A program made the position numbers and the translations under genes. Below are positions 18,483-26,497 of a DNA stretch of 64,000 bases, in pieces; the stretch's first letter is position 1; every line of letters starts with the position of its first letter. The DNA lies in assembly GCA_017433905.1 (NCBI GenBank), contig JAFRGI010000011.1, positions 1-64,000 on the forward strand, in the 5' to 3' direction. The notes under the pieces are model-generated. The model ran no database searches and was not told the origin of the DNA. It saw only the letters and a program-made list of their open reading frames with translations. This stretch comes from Ruminococcus sp. Lineage in GTDB: Bacteria; Bacillota; Clostridia; Oscillospirales; Acutalibacteraceae.

Positions 18483-18532
18483 GGTGCATATTAGGTATTT
18501 TCATACAATTTGAAAAAGTCCGCAATTCATTG

Positions 18533-18560
18533 TTGAATTTTTACCGGGATGGTGTATAAT
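18533..18560 (+). promoter_or_regulatory. Promoter of the split transketolase genes
   Basis: TTGAAT-16-TATAAT, about 100 bases upstream of the first transketolase gene, divergent from the coaX promoter. Confidence 0.6.
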
Positions 18561-18664
18561 ATTGATAGTTACGTAATGGTGAGTTTTCGTCGCATTTTGT
18601 CGAAAACCGCCGTGTCTTGCATTGAAAATCCAAGGGGGATTTTTGAGAAAGGATGGATAATTTT

Positions 18665-19513
18665 ATGGATCGTTCAGAACTCACACAGCTTCGGATTCTT
18701 GCCGCCAAATCGCGGTTAGGTGCGGTTATTGGCACTTACCACGCCAAGTCGGGTCATCCCGGCGGTTCTCTTTCGGCAGCGGATCTTTATACTTATCTGT
18801 ACTTTAAGGAGATGAAGGTTGATCCCGCCCATCCCGATTGGGAGGACCGCGACCGCTTTGTGCTCTCCAAGGGACACTGCTGTCCCAGCCTGTATGCGAC
18901 GCTGGCGCTCAAGGGCTTTTTTGATTGGGAAGAGCTTTGTGTTCTCCGCCATATCGGTGCGATGTTGCAGGGTCACCCGGATATGAAAAAAACGCCCGGC
19001 ATTGATATGAGTACCGGTTCGCTCGGACAGGGTATTTCCGCGGCGTGCGGCATGGCGCTGGCGGCAAAGCTGGACGGCAAAGGCTATCGTACCTACACGC
19101 TCCTCGGCGACGGAGAGGTAGAGGAGGGTCAGGTTTGGGAGGCGGCGATGTTTGCTGCGCACCACAAACTGGACAACCTTGTGGTTATGGTGGATCAGAA
19201 CGGTTTGCAAATTGACGGAACGGTTGACGAAGTGGCGGGCATCGAGCCCCTCGACCAAAAGTTTGAGGCATTTGGTTTTGAAGTATTCAAAATTGACGGT
19301 CATGACTTTGAGCAGATCGCAGATGCTCTTGACAAAGCGAAAGCCGTTAAGGATAAGCCCACGGCAGTTTTGATGAAAACCGTTAAGGGTAAGGGCGTTT
19401 CCTTTATGGAAAATCAAGTCGGCTGGCACGGCGTGGCGCCTAACAAGGAGCAGTATGAGTTGGCGGTTGCCGAGCTTGAGGCAGAAATAAAGAGATTGGA
19501 GGGTGAATGCTGA
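18665..19513 (+). CDS. Transketolase, N-terminal (TPP-binding) subunit
   Basis: First half of a split transketolase (282 residues), which moves two-carbon units in the pentose phosphate pathway. HAKSGHPGGSLSAADLYTYL, SKGHCCPSLYATLA, MSTGSLGQGIS and the thiamine diphosphate motif LLGDGEVEEGQVWEAAMFAAHHKLDNLVVMVDQNGLQIDG are visible as consecutive pieces. The ATG at 18665 has AAAGGATGG 8 bases upstream, while the ATG at 18653 would sit on that site. The stop TGA overlaps the start of the second subunit (TGATG). Confidence 0.95.
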   Translation: MDRSELTQLRILAAKSRLGAVIGTYHAKSGHPGGSLSAADLYTYLYFKEMKVDPAHPDWEDRDRFVLSKGHCCPSLYATLALKGFFDWEELCVLRHIGAMLQGHPDMKKTPGIDMSTGSLGQGISAACGMALAAKLDGKGYRTYTLLGDGEVEEGQVWEAAMFAAHHKLDNLVVMVDQNGLQIDGTVDEVAGIEPLDQKFEAFGFEVFKIDGHDFEQIADALDKAKAVKDKPTAVLMKTVKGKGVSFMENQVGWHGVAPNKEQYELAVAELEAEIKRLEGEC

Positions 19514-20460
19514 TGGCGGAAACAGTATTGAAGGCGACGCGCGAGAGCTTCGGCGAAGCGCTTTGCGAGCTCGCCAAGGAAAATAAGGATATCGTTGTGT
19601 TTGACGCTGACCTTGCGGCGGCGACCAAAACGGGTGTTTTCAAAAAAGCTTTTCCCGAGCGCTTTTTTGACTGTGGTATCGCAGAGGAAAATATGATGGG
19701 TGTTGCGGCAGGCATGGCGGCTTCCGGCAAAATTCCGGTGGCGGCTTCGTTTGCGATGTTTGCCACAGGCAGAGCCTTTGAGCAGATTCGCAATTCCATT
19801 GCTTATCCGCGCCTCAATGTCAAGATTGCCGGCTCGCACGCGGGTATTTCCACGGGTGAGGACGGTGCAACCCACCAGTGTATCGAGGATATCGCTATTA
19901 TGCGCGCGATCCCCAACATGGTGGTGCTCAATCCTGCCGATCACTGGGAGATGAAAGAGGCGACAAAGGCGGCGATTGCGTATGACGGTCCCGTCTATAT
20001 CCGTCTCGGCAGACTGGCGATCGACAGCTTTAACGATCCCGAGACCTATTCCTTTGAGTGGGGCAGGGGTATTACGCTGCACGAGGGTACGGATGTGACT
20101 GTTGTTGCGACGGGTTTGGTCGTCAACGAGTCCCTCAAGGCGGTCAGAGAGCTGGAAGCGGAGGGCATTTCCGTGCGTTTGATCAATATTCACACCATCA
20201 AGCCCATCGACCGCGACATCATCATTAAGGCAGCGCGTGAAACGGGCAGGATCATCACGGTGGAGGAGCATAACGTTGTTGGCGGTCTTGCAGACGCGGT
20301 ATGTGAGGTTATTACGGACGCTTGTCCTGTCAGGGTGACGCGCATCGGCGTACAGGATGAGTTCGGCTACAGCGGCCCCGCATGGGAGCTGCTTGATGCG
20401 TTCAAGCTCACCCGGCCGCATATCGCGCAGGTTATCCGAGACGTCGTGAACGAAAAATAA
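19513..20460 (+). CDS. Transketolase, C-terminal subunit
   Basis: Second half of the split transketolase, 315 residues. It carries the pyrimidine-binding domain (VVFDADLAAATKTGVF, FDCGIAEENMMGVAAGMAASGKIP as separate motifs, GSHAGISTGEDGATHQ) and the C-terminal transketolase domain (VEEHNVVGGLADAV). The Glu in IAEENM is the one expected to activate thiamine diphosphate. ATG at 19513 shares its A with the preceding stop and is spaced correctly from GGAGGG; an ATG six bases earlier is too close. A strong terminator follows. Confidence 0.95.
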   Translation: MAETVLKATRESFGEALCELAKENKDIVVFDADLAAATKTGVFKKAFPERFFDCGIAEENMMGVAAGMAASGKIPVAASFAMFATGRAFEQIRNSIAYPRLNVKIAGSHAGISTGEDGATHQCIEDIAIMRAIPNMVVLNPADHWEMKEATKAAIAYDGPVYIRLGRLAIDSFNDPETYSFEWGRGITLHEGTDVTVVATGLVVNESLKAVRELEAEGISVRLINIHTIKPIDRDIIIKAARETGRIITVEEHNVVGGLADAVCEVITDACPVRVTRIGVQDEFGYSGPAWELLDAFKLTRPHIAQVIRDVVNEK

Positions 20461-20467
20461 GGCAGGG

Positions 20468-20490
20468 GGCGTGCTTCGGCACGCCTTTTT
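20468..20490 (+). terminator. Terminator of the transketolase operon
   Basis: GGCGTGC-TTCG-GCACGCC followed by TTTTT; a stable TTCG tetraloop hairpin 7 bases past the stop. Confidence 0.93.
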
Positions 20491-20642
20491 ACCATTATAT
20501 CCGGTACAGGAGTTTTCCGTATGGCTTTGTTTCCTCTGTTGCAGAAAAGCTTAGTGTGTGAGACAAGGGTCAGAAGGAGAAGCAGGTGTCCACCGGCATC
20601 TGCCGACACTTGCCGGTACAATTTGAAAGGAGTATACATCAT

Positions 20643-21932
20643 ATGGCAGTATCAACCCCCAAAAGTTTGCGCAATCAAGTGATCTATCAAGTTTTTACCC
20701 GAAATTTCAGCGAAACAGGCAGCTTCGGAGAAGTGCGCAGCCGTCTTGACGATATCAAAGCGCTCGGTACGGATATTATTTGGTTTATGCCGATTCATCC
20801 CATTGGCAAAATTAACCGCAAGGGTACCCTTGGCTCACCCTATGCTGCCAGCGATTTTCGTGCGGTCAATCCCGAATTCGGCACGATGTCGGATTTTAAG
20901 GGTCTTGTGGAGACCATTCACGAAAAAGGCATGAAGTGCATCATTGATGTAGCATATAACCATACCGCGCCCGATTCTGTTCTTCGCTCCGAGCACCCGG
21001 AGTGGTTCTACCGTCGTCCCGACGGTAATTTCGGTAACCGTGTCGGTGAATGGACGGACGTGAACGATCTGGACTACAGCCATCGGGAGCTCTGGGATTA
21101 CCAGATCGAAACCCTTAAATTCTGGGCGGAAATTGTGGACGGTTTCCGTTGCGACGTTGCGCCGCTGCTTCCGCTTGCGTTTTGGCTTAAGGCTCGCGCT
21201 GAAGTAGAGAAGGTGCGTGAAAACTGCATCTGGCTGAGCGAGTCTATTGAGCCGGACTTTATCACATATATGCGCGGACGCGGTATGACAGCTCTTTCGG
21301 ATTCCGAGATTTATCAGGCTTTCGATATGGCGTATGAGTATGACGCGTACGGAGCGCTGCGCGCGTATCTCAATGGCAGCGGCAGTTTGGATGCATATGC
21401 CGAAACGCTGAACCGCCAGGAATACACTTTTCCCGATAACTATGTCAAGCTGCGCTTCCTGGAGAATCACGATCAGCCCCGCGCGCATTTTTTGATCCCG
21501 GATACGGAGCAGCTGAAATGCTGGACGGCGTTCCTCTTTTTCCAGAAGGGAGCTACGTTGATTTATAACGGACAGGAATACGGTGTGGCACACAATCCGT
21601 CTCATTTTGATCGTGATCCCGTGCGTTGGGATGCTCCCGAGCGCGTGGACTTGACGCATCTGATAGCGCGGCTCTCCTCCATGAAGCACGACCCGCTTTT
21701 CACGGACTGCACCTATCACGTGACCGCGCCGAACAAGGATACGCTCGTTGCTTTGCGCACGCATGAGGATCAGGAAATGATCGGCATTTTTCCGTTCAAG
21801 GGCGCCGGCGCCCCGTTGCATGTCGATTTTCCTGACGGCGTGTATGAAAACCTGATCAGCGGCGAGGCGGTTGAGGTTTGCCGCGGTATGATCAGTTGTA
21901 ACGGCAAGCCGATCATTCTGCGTAACTTTTGA
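20643..21932 (+). CDS. Intracellular GH13 alpha-amylase-family glycosidase
   Basis: 429 residues without a signal peptide, so it acts on imported malto-oligosaccharides or glycogen. GH13 regions are all intact: I IIDVAYNHTA, II DGFRCDVAPLL (nucleophile Asp), III IWLSESIE (acid Glu), IV FLENHDQPR. The start at 20643 has AAAGGAG upstream. It begins a three-gene row with an EamA transporter (one-base gap) and a HAD phosphatase (8-base overlap). The precise specificity (amylase, neopullulanase, glucosidase) cannot be read from motifs. Confidence 0.88.
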   Translation: MAVSTPKSLRNQVIYQVFTRNFSETGSFGEVRSRLDDIKALGTDIIWFMPIHPIGKINRKGTLGSPYAASDFRAVNPEFGTMSDFKGLVETIHEKGMKCIIDVAYNHTAPDSVLRSEHPEWFYRRPDGNFGNRVGEWTDVNDLDYSHRELWDYQIETLKFWAEIVDGFRCDVAPLLPLAFWLKARAEVEKVRENCIWLSESIEPDFITYMRGRGMTALSDSEIYQAFDMAYEYDAYGALRAYLNGSGSLDAYAETLNRQEYTFPDNYVKLRFLENHDQPRAHFLIPDTEQLKCWTAFLFFQKGATLIYNGQEYGVAHNPSHFDRDPVRWDAPERVDLTHLIARLSSMKHDPLFTDCTYHVTAPNKDTLVALRTHEDQEMIGIFPFKGAGAPLHVDFPDGVYENLISGEAVEVCRGMISCNGKPIILRNF

Positions 21933-21933
21933 T

Positions 21934-22887
21934 ATGAAGCGGTTTTGGCACATGAAATCCGCCGCTGTGTTTCTTGCGATCATCTGTACGTTGCTGTGGG
22001 GCACGGCGTTTCCTTTCATCAAGCTGGGGTATTCGGCGTTTGACATCCGTTTTGGCGATCTCGGCGCCATGTTGCTCTTTGCGGGCTGCCGTTTTTTCCT
22101 TGCGGGACTGGTTATTTTACCCTTCATGGCTGTTCGATGCCACGGACGAATATTGCCGCAGCGCGCGGATATGCTGCCCATTGCCCTGCTTGGCTTGGTA
22201 ATGACGGCGGCACAGTATCTGTTTATTTACATCGGTCTTGGGTTTACAAGCGGTGCAAATACCTCGATTATCACGGCCTGCGCGTCATTTTTTACGGTTC
22301 TGGCTGCACCGTTTTTTTTTCGCGGAGATAAGCTGACATGGCTGAAAGTGTGCGGCTGTGCTCTTGGTATCGGCGGTGTGCTGCTGATGAATAACGGCGG
22401 CGGTATGACGCAGGATACGGTCTTTGGTGATCTGATGGTTTTGTTGTCCACGATTTGTGCCGCGGCAGGTAATTTGCTTACCAAAAGGATCGCGTCCGAC
22501 AGAAATCCTGTTTTGGTTACCGCGTATCAGCTGCTCTTCGGAGGCGGACTGCTCGTTTTTGTCGGTTTGGCGTGCGGCGGCAGGATCAATTTTTGGAATT
22601 CGAAAGGTATTTTGATTTTGCTGTGGCTGGCGTTTGTTTCAGCGGCGGCGTTTGCGATCTGGACGTCGCTGCTGAAATATCATCCTGCTAGCCGCGTTTC
22701 TGTTTTTATCCTGCTGGTGCCCGTGTTCGGTACGGCGTTGTCGGGAGTGCTTTTGGACGAAAATATCTGGAAAACAGAGACTCTTTTTTCACTCATTCTG
22801 ATTGCGGCAGGTATTTTGCTGGTCAATATTTCTCCAAAAGAAAAGACGGTCACGAGCGAAGTTTCGAAAGGAGACGGGGATGATTAA
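21934..22887 (+). CDS. EamA/DMT-superfamily transporter
   Basis: Ten-helix drug/metabolite transporter of 317 residues made from two EamA repeats. Features include LWGTAFPFIKLGYSAF in the first helix pair, GLGFTSGANTSIITACASFFTVL and KVCGCALGIGGVLLMNNGG in the first repeat, and FVSAAAFAIWTSLLKYHPASRVSVF in the second. The start is one base after the GH13 stop, so translation is coupled. The substrate is unknown; linkage to a sugar-processing enzyme is suggestive only. Confidence 0.85.
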   Translation: MKRFWHMKSAAVFLAIICTLLWGTAFPFIKLGYSAFDIRFGDLGAMLLFAGCRFFLAGLVILPFMAVRCHGRILPQRADMLPIALLGLVMTAAQYLFIYIGLGFTSGANTSIITACASFFTVLAAPFFFRGDKLTWLKVCGCALGIGGVLLMNNGGGMTQDTVFGDLMVLLSTICAAAGNLLTKRIASDRNPVLVTAYQLLFGGGLLVFVGLACGGRINFWNSKGILILLWLAFVSAAAFAIWTSLLKYHPASRVSVFILLVPVFGTALSGVLLDENIWKTETLFSLILIAAGILLVNISPKEKTVTSEVSKGDGDD

Positions 22888-23527
22888 AGGCGTGATATCC
22901 GATATGGATGGGGTTATACTCGACAGCGAGAAGCTCTATGTGCGTTTCTGGTGCGAGGCAGGACAGGCGTGCGGGTTCCCGATGGAACGCAGACATGCCC
23001 TCGGTATTCGTTCGATGGCGCGTTCTTACGCAATAGAGAAGCTGCAGGGCTGGTTTGGTTCGTCGTTTGATTACGATACAGTGCGTAACAAGCGCGTAGA
23101 GCTGATGAACGCATATGTGGCGCGCTGCGGCATAGAAGCCAAACCGGGCGCGGAGGAGCTGCTTGTGTACTTAAAAGAAAACGGCTGCCGCGTTGCACTT
23201 GCGACAGCCTCCGCAATACTGGTCGCGGAGCGGTATCTTGCACAGGTGGGGTTGCTGCGGTATTTCGACGTGGTTGCCAGCGCAAAAAACGTTGCGCACG
23301 GCAAGCCTGCTCCCGATATCTATCTCTATGCTGCGGACAGGCTGGCGTTATCTCCTGCGGAATGTCTTGCGCTGGAGGATTCGCCCAACGGTGCGCGTTC
23401 TGCGTGTGCAGCAGGTTGCAAAACTGTATTTGTGCCGGATCTCGACGAGCCGCCGGCGGATATCCGTCCGCTTCTTTATGACGTTGCGGACGGTTTAACA
23501 GATGTTATCCGCATTTTGCATACATAA
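22880..23527 (+). CDS. HAD-superfamily hydrolase (beta-PGM/phosphoglycolate-like)
   Basis: 215-residue phosphatase or phosphomutase. Motif I DMDGVILDSE has the nucleophile Asp and acid Asp, a helical cap follows, motif II is ALATAS, motif III Lys is in AHGKPAPDIY, and motif IV is LALEDSPNGARSACAAG. The start at 22880 overlaps the EamA gene by 8 bases with AAAGGAGA upstream. The cap is of the beta-phosphoglucomutase type, which would suit the upstream glycosidase, but substrate is not provable from sequence. Confidence 0.85.
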   Translation: MIKGVISDMDGVILDSEKLYVRFWCEAGQACGFPMERRHALGIRSMARSYAIEKLQGWFGSSFDYDTVRNKRVELMNAYVARCGIEAKPGAEELLVYLKENGCRVALATASAILVAERYLAQVGLLRYFDVVASAKNVAHGKPAPDIYLYAADRLALSPAECLALEDSPNGARSACAAGCKTVFVPDLDEPPADIRPLLYDVADGLTDVIRILHT

Positions 23528-23534
23528 AAAAGCG

Positions 23535-23587
23535 GAAAACAGAGGTTTCCGCCAAATCTTTCGATTTGCGGCAGCCTCTGTTTTTTT
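23535..23587 (+). terminator. Terminator with nested hairpin
   Basis: An outer stem (AAACAGAGG / CCTCTGTTT) encloses an inner CCAAATC/GATTTGCGG-type hairpin and ends in seven Ts. The inner part (23550-23576) is repeated exactly at 62501-62527. Confidence 0.85.
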
Positions 23588-23621
23588 ACATGGTTATTTC
23601 CGGTAATTTTGCCTCAAACGT

Positions 23622-23650
23622 GAAACGCCCGACTACCGGTCGGGCGTTTC
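23622..23650. other. Strong 12-bp hairpin
   Basis: GAAACGCCCGAC and its complement surround a 5-base loop. Neither side has a run of Ts, so it may act as a transcript end or processing site rather than a classical terminator. The rest of 23651-23838 holds no recognised gene. Confidence 0.45.
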
Positions 23651-23838
23651 CTGTCTGTAAAAAATGAGGGGTACAATTACGCGCCTCTGCTTTTAGCGCG
23701 CATTGAGGAGGGTAGAACAATATACTCTCTGACGGTTGCGGTTCCGTCTTTTGAGTACGCTTATATTAAACTATATGAATATGAAAATTGTGTGAATTTC
23801 GTATGAAACCCTACTGAAAAAAATTCGGAAAATTTTCG

Positions 23839-23877
23839 AAACAAATGTTTGATTTTTTTTCGGACATATGCTACAAT
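23839..23877 (+). promoter_or_regulatory. lexA promoter with a probable LexA box
   Basis: TTGATT-17-TACAAT (23849-23877). Overlapping its -35, AAAC-AAAT-GTTT at 23839-23850 is an inverted repeat with the same 4-base spacing as the Gram-positive SOS box (GAAC-N4-GTTC), differing at the outer bases. This fits autoregulation of lexA. Confidence 0.6.
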
Positions 23878-23900
23878 ATAGTCAGAAGGGTGTGTGCACT

Positions 23901-24488
23901 ATGAAAACTCTCAGTAAAAGCCAAACGAAAATCATGGAATTTCTCCGTGAATGCTCCGACAGCGGCAGAGTGCCGTCTGTGCGCGAGATGTGCGATTATA
24001 CGGGACTCAGTTCCACTTCGACCGTGCACCACCACCTCAAGGCGCTCGAAGAAAAGGGACTGATTATCCGTGAGCACGGTGTCAACCGTTGCATCCGGAT
24101 AGCCGGAGAGGAAAAAAGTTCCAGCGTACCTCTGCTCGGTAAGGTTGCTGCGGGTATACCAATCACGGCGATTCAGGATATCGAGTGCTATGTTCCCGTT
24201 CCCGAACAGCTCAAGCGGGGCAGGGAGTTGTTCGCTCTGCGTGTTCAGGGCGAGAGCATGATAAACGCGGGCATTTTTGACGGAGACATTGTAATCGTTC
24301 ATCGTACGCCTGTTGCGGAAAACGGTGAAATTGTGGTTGCGATGGTAGAGGATTCCGCCACCGTCAAGCGTTTTTACAGGGAAAACGGTCATTTTCGTTT
24401 ACAACCCGAGAATGATGCCTTTGAGCCGATTATGGTTGACGAGGTTGTTCTGCTGGGCAAGGTTGTCTCGCTGATTAGAAATTATTAG
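23901..24488 (+). CDS. lexA: LexA SOS-response repressor
   Basis: 195 residues. The N-terminal winged helix (about 1-65) has LSKSQTKIMEFLRE, GRVPSVREMCDYTGLSSTSTVHHHL and EKGLI. The C-terminal S24 autoprotease domain has the Ala84-Gly85 cleavage site (VAAGIP), the catalytic Ser119 in GESM and Lys156 in TVKRF. The ATG at 23901 is preferred over a codon 11 upstream, which lies within the -10 region. On RecA activation it cleaves itself and releases SOS genes. The gene is 11 bases upstream of a LOG-family gene. Confidence 0.95.
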   Translation: MKTLSKSQTKIMEFLRECSDSGRVPSVREMCDYTGLSSTSTVHHHLKALEEKGLIIREHGVNRCIRIAGEEKSSSVPLLGKVAAGIPITAIQDIECYVPVPEQLKRGRELFALRVQGESMINAGIFDGDIVIVHRTPVAENGEIVVAMVEDSATVKRFYRENGHFRLQPENDAFEPIMVDEVVLLGKVVSLIRNY

Positions 24489-24499
24489 AGGAAAAAACT

Positions 24500-25069
24500 A
24501 TGTGTACTATCTGTGTTTACGGCGCATCGAGCGAAATGATTGATCAAGATTTACTGACATCGGCTTATTCTGTCGGAGAAACAATTGCTCGGCGCGGCGA
24601 CAGACTGCTGTTTGGCGGCGGAAAATACGGCGTGATGGGCGCCGTAGCGCGCGGAGTGCTGGAAAACGGCGGCACGGCGCTCGGCGTTACACCGGAGTTT
24701 TTCCGGGATGCCGGCGTGTTGATGGAAGAGTGCGAGCTGGTTTTTACCGATACCATGCGTGCACGCAAGGCATATCTGGAGGATTTTGCCGATGCGTTTA
24801 TTGTCTGCGCAGGCGGAATCGGTACATTTGATGAATTTTTCGAAACGCTGACGCTCAAGCAGCTTGGTCAGCACAAAAAGCCCATTGTGATCTACAACCG
24901 CAACGGCTGCCATGATTCGCTCATCGCTATGCTCGAAGAACTGATACGCGGCAGATTTCTTGCGCAGACGTCGCGCGGTCTGTACGCAGTTGCCGCTACG
25001 GAGGCGGAAGTATTTGCGTATATTGACGACCGGCAGAGAAGAAATATCTATCATAAAGACGGAGGCTAA
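24500..25069 (+). CDS. LOG-family (TIGR00730) nucleotide phosphoribohydrolase
   Basis: Rossmann-fold protein of 189 residues, in the family that includes cytokinin riboside monophosphate phosphoribohydrolases and bacterial AMP/other nucleotide nucleosidases. Signatures: VYGASSE, LLFGGGKYGVMGAVARG, DTMRARKAYLED with catalytic Arg, and AGGIGTFDEFFETLT. The usual PGGxGT motif has Ala in place of Pro. It lies close behind lexA and four bases from it no promoter is seen, so it is probably co-transcribed and may be under SOS influence. Confidence 0.85.
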   Translation: MCTICVYGASSEMIDQDLLTSAYSVGETIARRGDRLLFGGGKYGVMGAVARGVLENGGTALGVTPEFFRDAGVLMEECELVFTDTMRARKAYLEDFADAFIVCAGGIGTFDEFFETLTLKQLGQHKKPIVIYNRNGCHDSLIAMLEELIRGRFLAQTSRGLYAVAATEAEVFAYIDDRQRRNIYHKDGG

Positions 25070-25071
25070 TC

Positions 25072-25245
25072 ATGGCGGATTGCTGTGAACAGTGTGCGCA
25101 CTATATCGTTGATGAAGAATTCGGCGATTACTGCGGCGTTAACCTCGATGAGGATGAAATGGAACGGTTTCTTACCCAAAGTGTCAAAAGCTGTCATTAT
25201 TTTCAGTTGTATGACGAGTATAAGATTGTTCGAAAGCAAAACTAA
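25072..25245 (+). CDS. Small Cys-rich protein (DUF6472-like)
   Basis: 57 residues, beginning MADCCEQCAHYIVDEEFG and ending DEYKIVRKQN. Cysteines at 4, 5, 8, 21 and 41 with an acidic YCGVNLDEDEMERFL core suggest a small metal-binding fold. It resembles short proteins found in many Clostridia and annotated as a domain of unknown function; the DUF number is from memory. The GGAGG ribosome site lies within the end of the LOG gene, whose stop is two bases upstream, so the two are coupled. Function unknown. Confidence 0.75.
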   Translation: MADCCEQCAHYIVDEEFGDYCGVNLDEDEMERFLTQSVKSCHYFQLYDEYKIVRKQN

Positions 25246-25287
25246 ATGTTGCCTGCTGTATGACTGGCTGCTTTGAAAAAGTGTCGT

Positions 25288-25316
25288 TTGCTTTTTTGGT
25301 TGAAACGTGTTATAAT
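25288..25316 (+). promoter_or_regulatory. Promoter of the Cof-type phosphatase
   Basis: TTGCTT-17-TATAAT, 53 bases upstream of the start at 25369. Confidence 0.6.
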
Positions 25317-25368
25317 CACATATATTCGGAAGGATGAAAAACAGGTTCACCAAGTACGGGGGATAAAC

Positions 25369-26184
25369 ATGGACTACAAATTGATTGCAGTCGATATTGA
25401 CGGCACACTGACAAATTCGCGCGGAGAGCTTACGCCGCGCACGCGTTACGCGTTGCTGGAGGCGCAGCGACTGGGGAAGCGCGTAATCATTGCCTCGGGC
25501 AGACACCCCATGGGCGTGTACTCGTTTGCGCGCGACCTTATGCTGGATCGTTACGACGGATTTATGATGAGCTATAACGGCGGCAAAATTATTCGCTGCG
25601 CCAATGATGAAACCGTAACGGCAAAGCTTTTTCCGCGAGAATATCTCAATGATATTGTGAGCGTATTGAATGATTCCAATATTACCGTCAGCATCTCTGA
25701 TGATAAAAAGATTTATGCGAATACAAAGGTTAACGATTACACCTATCTCGAGCCCGAGATTACCTTTACCGAGATGGTGGTGTGCGAGGATTTTGTGGCA
25801 GAGATAAAGTTTCCCTTCAATAAGCTGCTGCTTGCCGGAGAGCCGGATGAGCTTGATCGTTATCAGGAGATTCTTCGCGCCCGCTATGACGGTTTGTTGG
25901 ATATCTACAAGAGCGCGCCGTATTTTCTGGAAATCATGCCGCTCGGCGTATCGAAAGGCTCTATGCTGCCGATTTTGCTCGACAAACTCGGATTCAGACG
26001 TGAGGAGCTGATAGCGTTCGGCGACAATTACAACGACATGACCATGATCGGTTATGCCGGTATGGGCGTGGCGATGGCAAATGCGGAACCGGAGCTCAAA
26101 AAGATTGCCAACCATATTTGCGACAGCAACGACGAGGACGGCGTGGCGAAAACAATTGAACAGATGATCCTTAAAAAAGCCTGA
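25369..26184 (+). CDS. Cof-type HAD-IIB sugar phosphatase
   Basis: 271 residues. Motif I VDIDGTLTNSRGEL, motif II IIASGRHPMG, a C2B cap, and motifs III/IV in SKGSMLPILLDKLGF and FGDNYNDMTMIGYAGMGVAMANA. Such enzymes dephosphorylate sugar phosphates or flavin nucleotides in the cytosol. The ATG at 25369 follows GGGGGATAA; the longer in-frame start at 25273 lies upstream of the promoter. Followed by a compact terminator. Confidence 0.93.
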   Translation: MDYKLIAVDIDGTLTNSRGELTPRTRYALLEAQRLGKRVIIASGRHPMGVYSFARDLMLDRYDGFMMSYNGGKIIRCANDETVTAKLFPREYLNDIVSVLNDSNITVSISDDKKIYANTKVNDYTYLEPEITFTEMVVCEDFVAEIKFPFNKLLLAGEPDELDRYQEILRARYDGLLDIYKSAPYFLEIMPLGVSKGSMLPILLDKLGFRREELIAFGDNYNDMTMIGYAGMGVAMANAEPELKKIANHICDSNDEDGVAKTIEQMILKKA

Positions 26185-26201
26185 CTTTTGGTCAGGTTTT
26201 T
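26180..26201 (+). terminator. Terminator of the Cof-type phosphatase
   Basis: CCTGAC-TTTTG-GTCAGG followed by TTTTTG; the first arm overlaps the last codons of the gene. Confidence 0.88.
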
Positions 26202-26236
26202 GTGTTAGAATTTTTTTAATCGTTGTTTTTTTGCAT

Positions 26237-26364
26237 ACTAAATTTCTGACAAAACACGTAAAGATCTATTGCGGGTTATTCCGTATAGCTTCGTTGTTGT
26301 CCTCCGCCTTGCTCTGCGAAATTTTCCGAGAATATCTTTTTTTAGCGTTTTATCAGAAATTAGT
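26237..26364. mobile_element. MITE-like element with terminal inverted repeats
   Basis: About 128 bases bounded by imperfect inverted repeats: left ACTAAATTTCTGACAAAAC (26237-26255) and, at the right, the complement of ACTAATTTCTGATAAAACG (ending 26364). The interior is unrelated to any protein. It lies in the 313-base gap before the secreted amylase; a TATAAT at 26366-26371 directly abuts its right end, so it may supply part of a promoter. Single copy in this window. Confidence 0.6.
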
Positions 26365-26497
26365 GTATAATGTACAAATTATGTGATGAAAATTTGGAAG
26401 TATATAAATCGAATAATTCCATGAAAGAAAAATATAGGCGGCAAGGTAAATTATAATATATATGTATAGTCATCTTTCATAATAAGGAGGAGAATGT

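Noticed and set aside
18665..20460. Transketolase broken by a frameshift
   Set aside because: The two halves overlap as TGATG with a proper ribosome site for the second; split transketolases are normal in many Firmicutes and archaea.
20835..22181. 448-codon antisense frame over the GH13 and EamA genes
   Set aside because: It spans two well supported plus-strand genes and has no ribosome site or motif.
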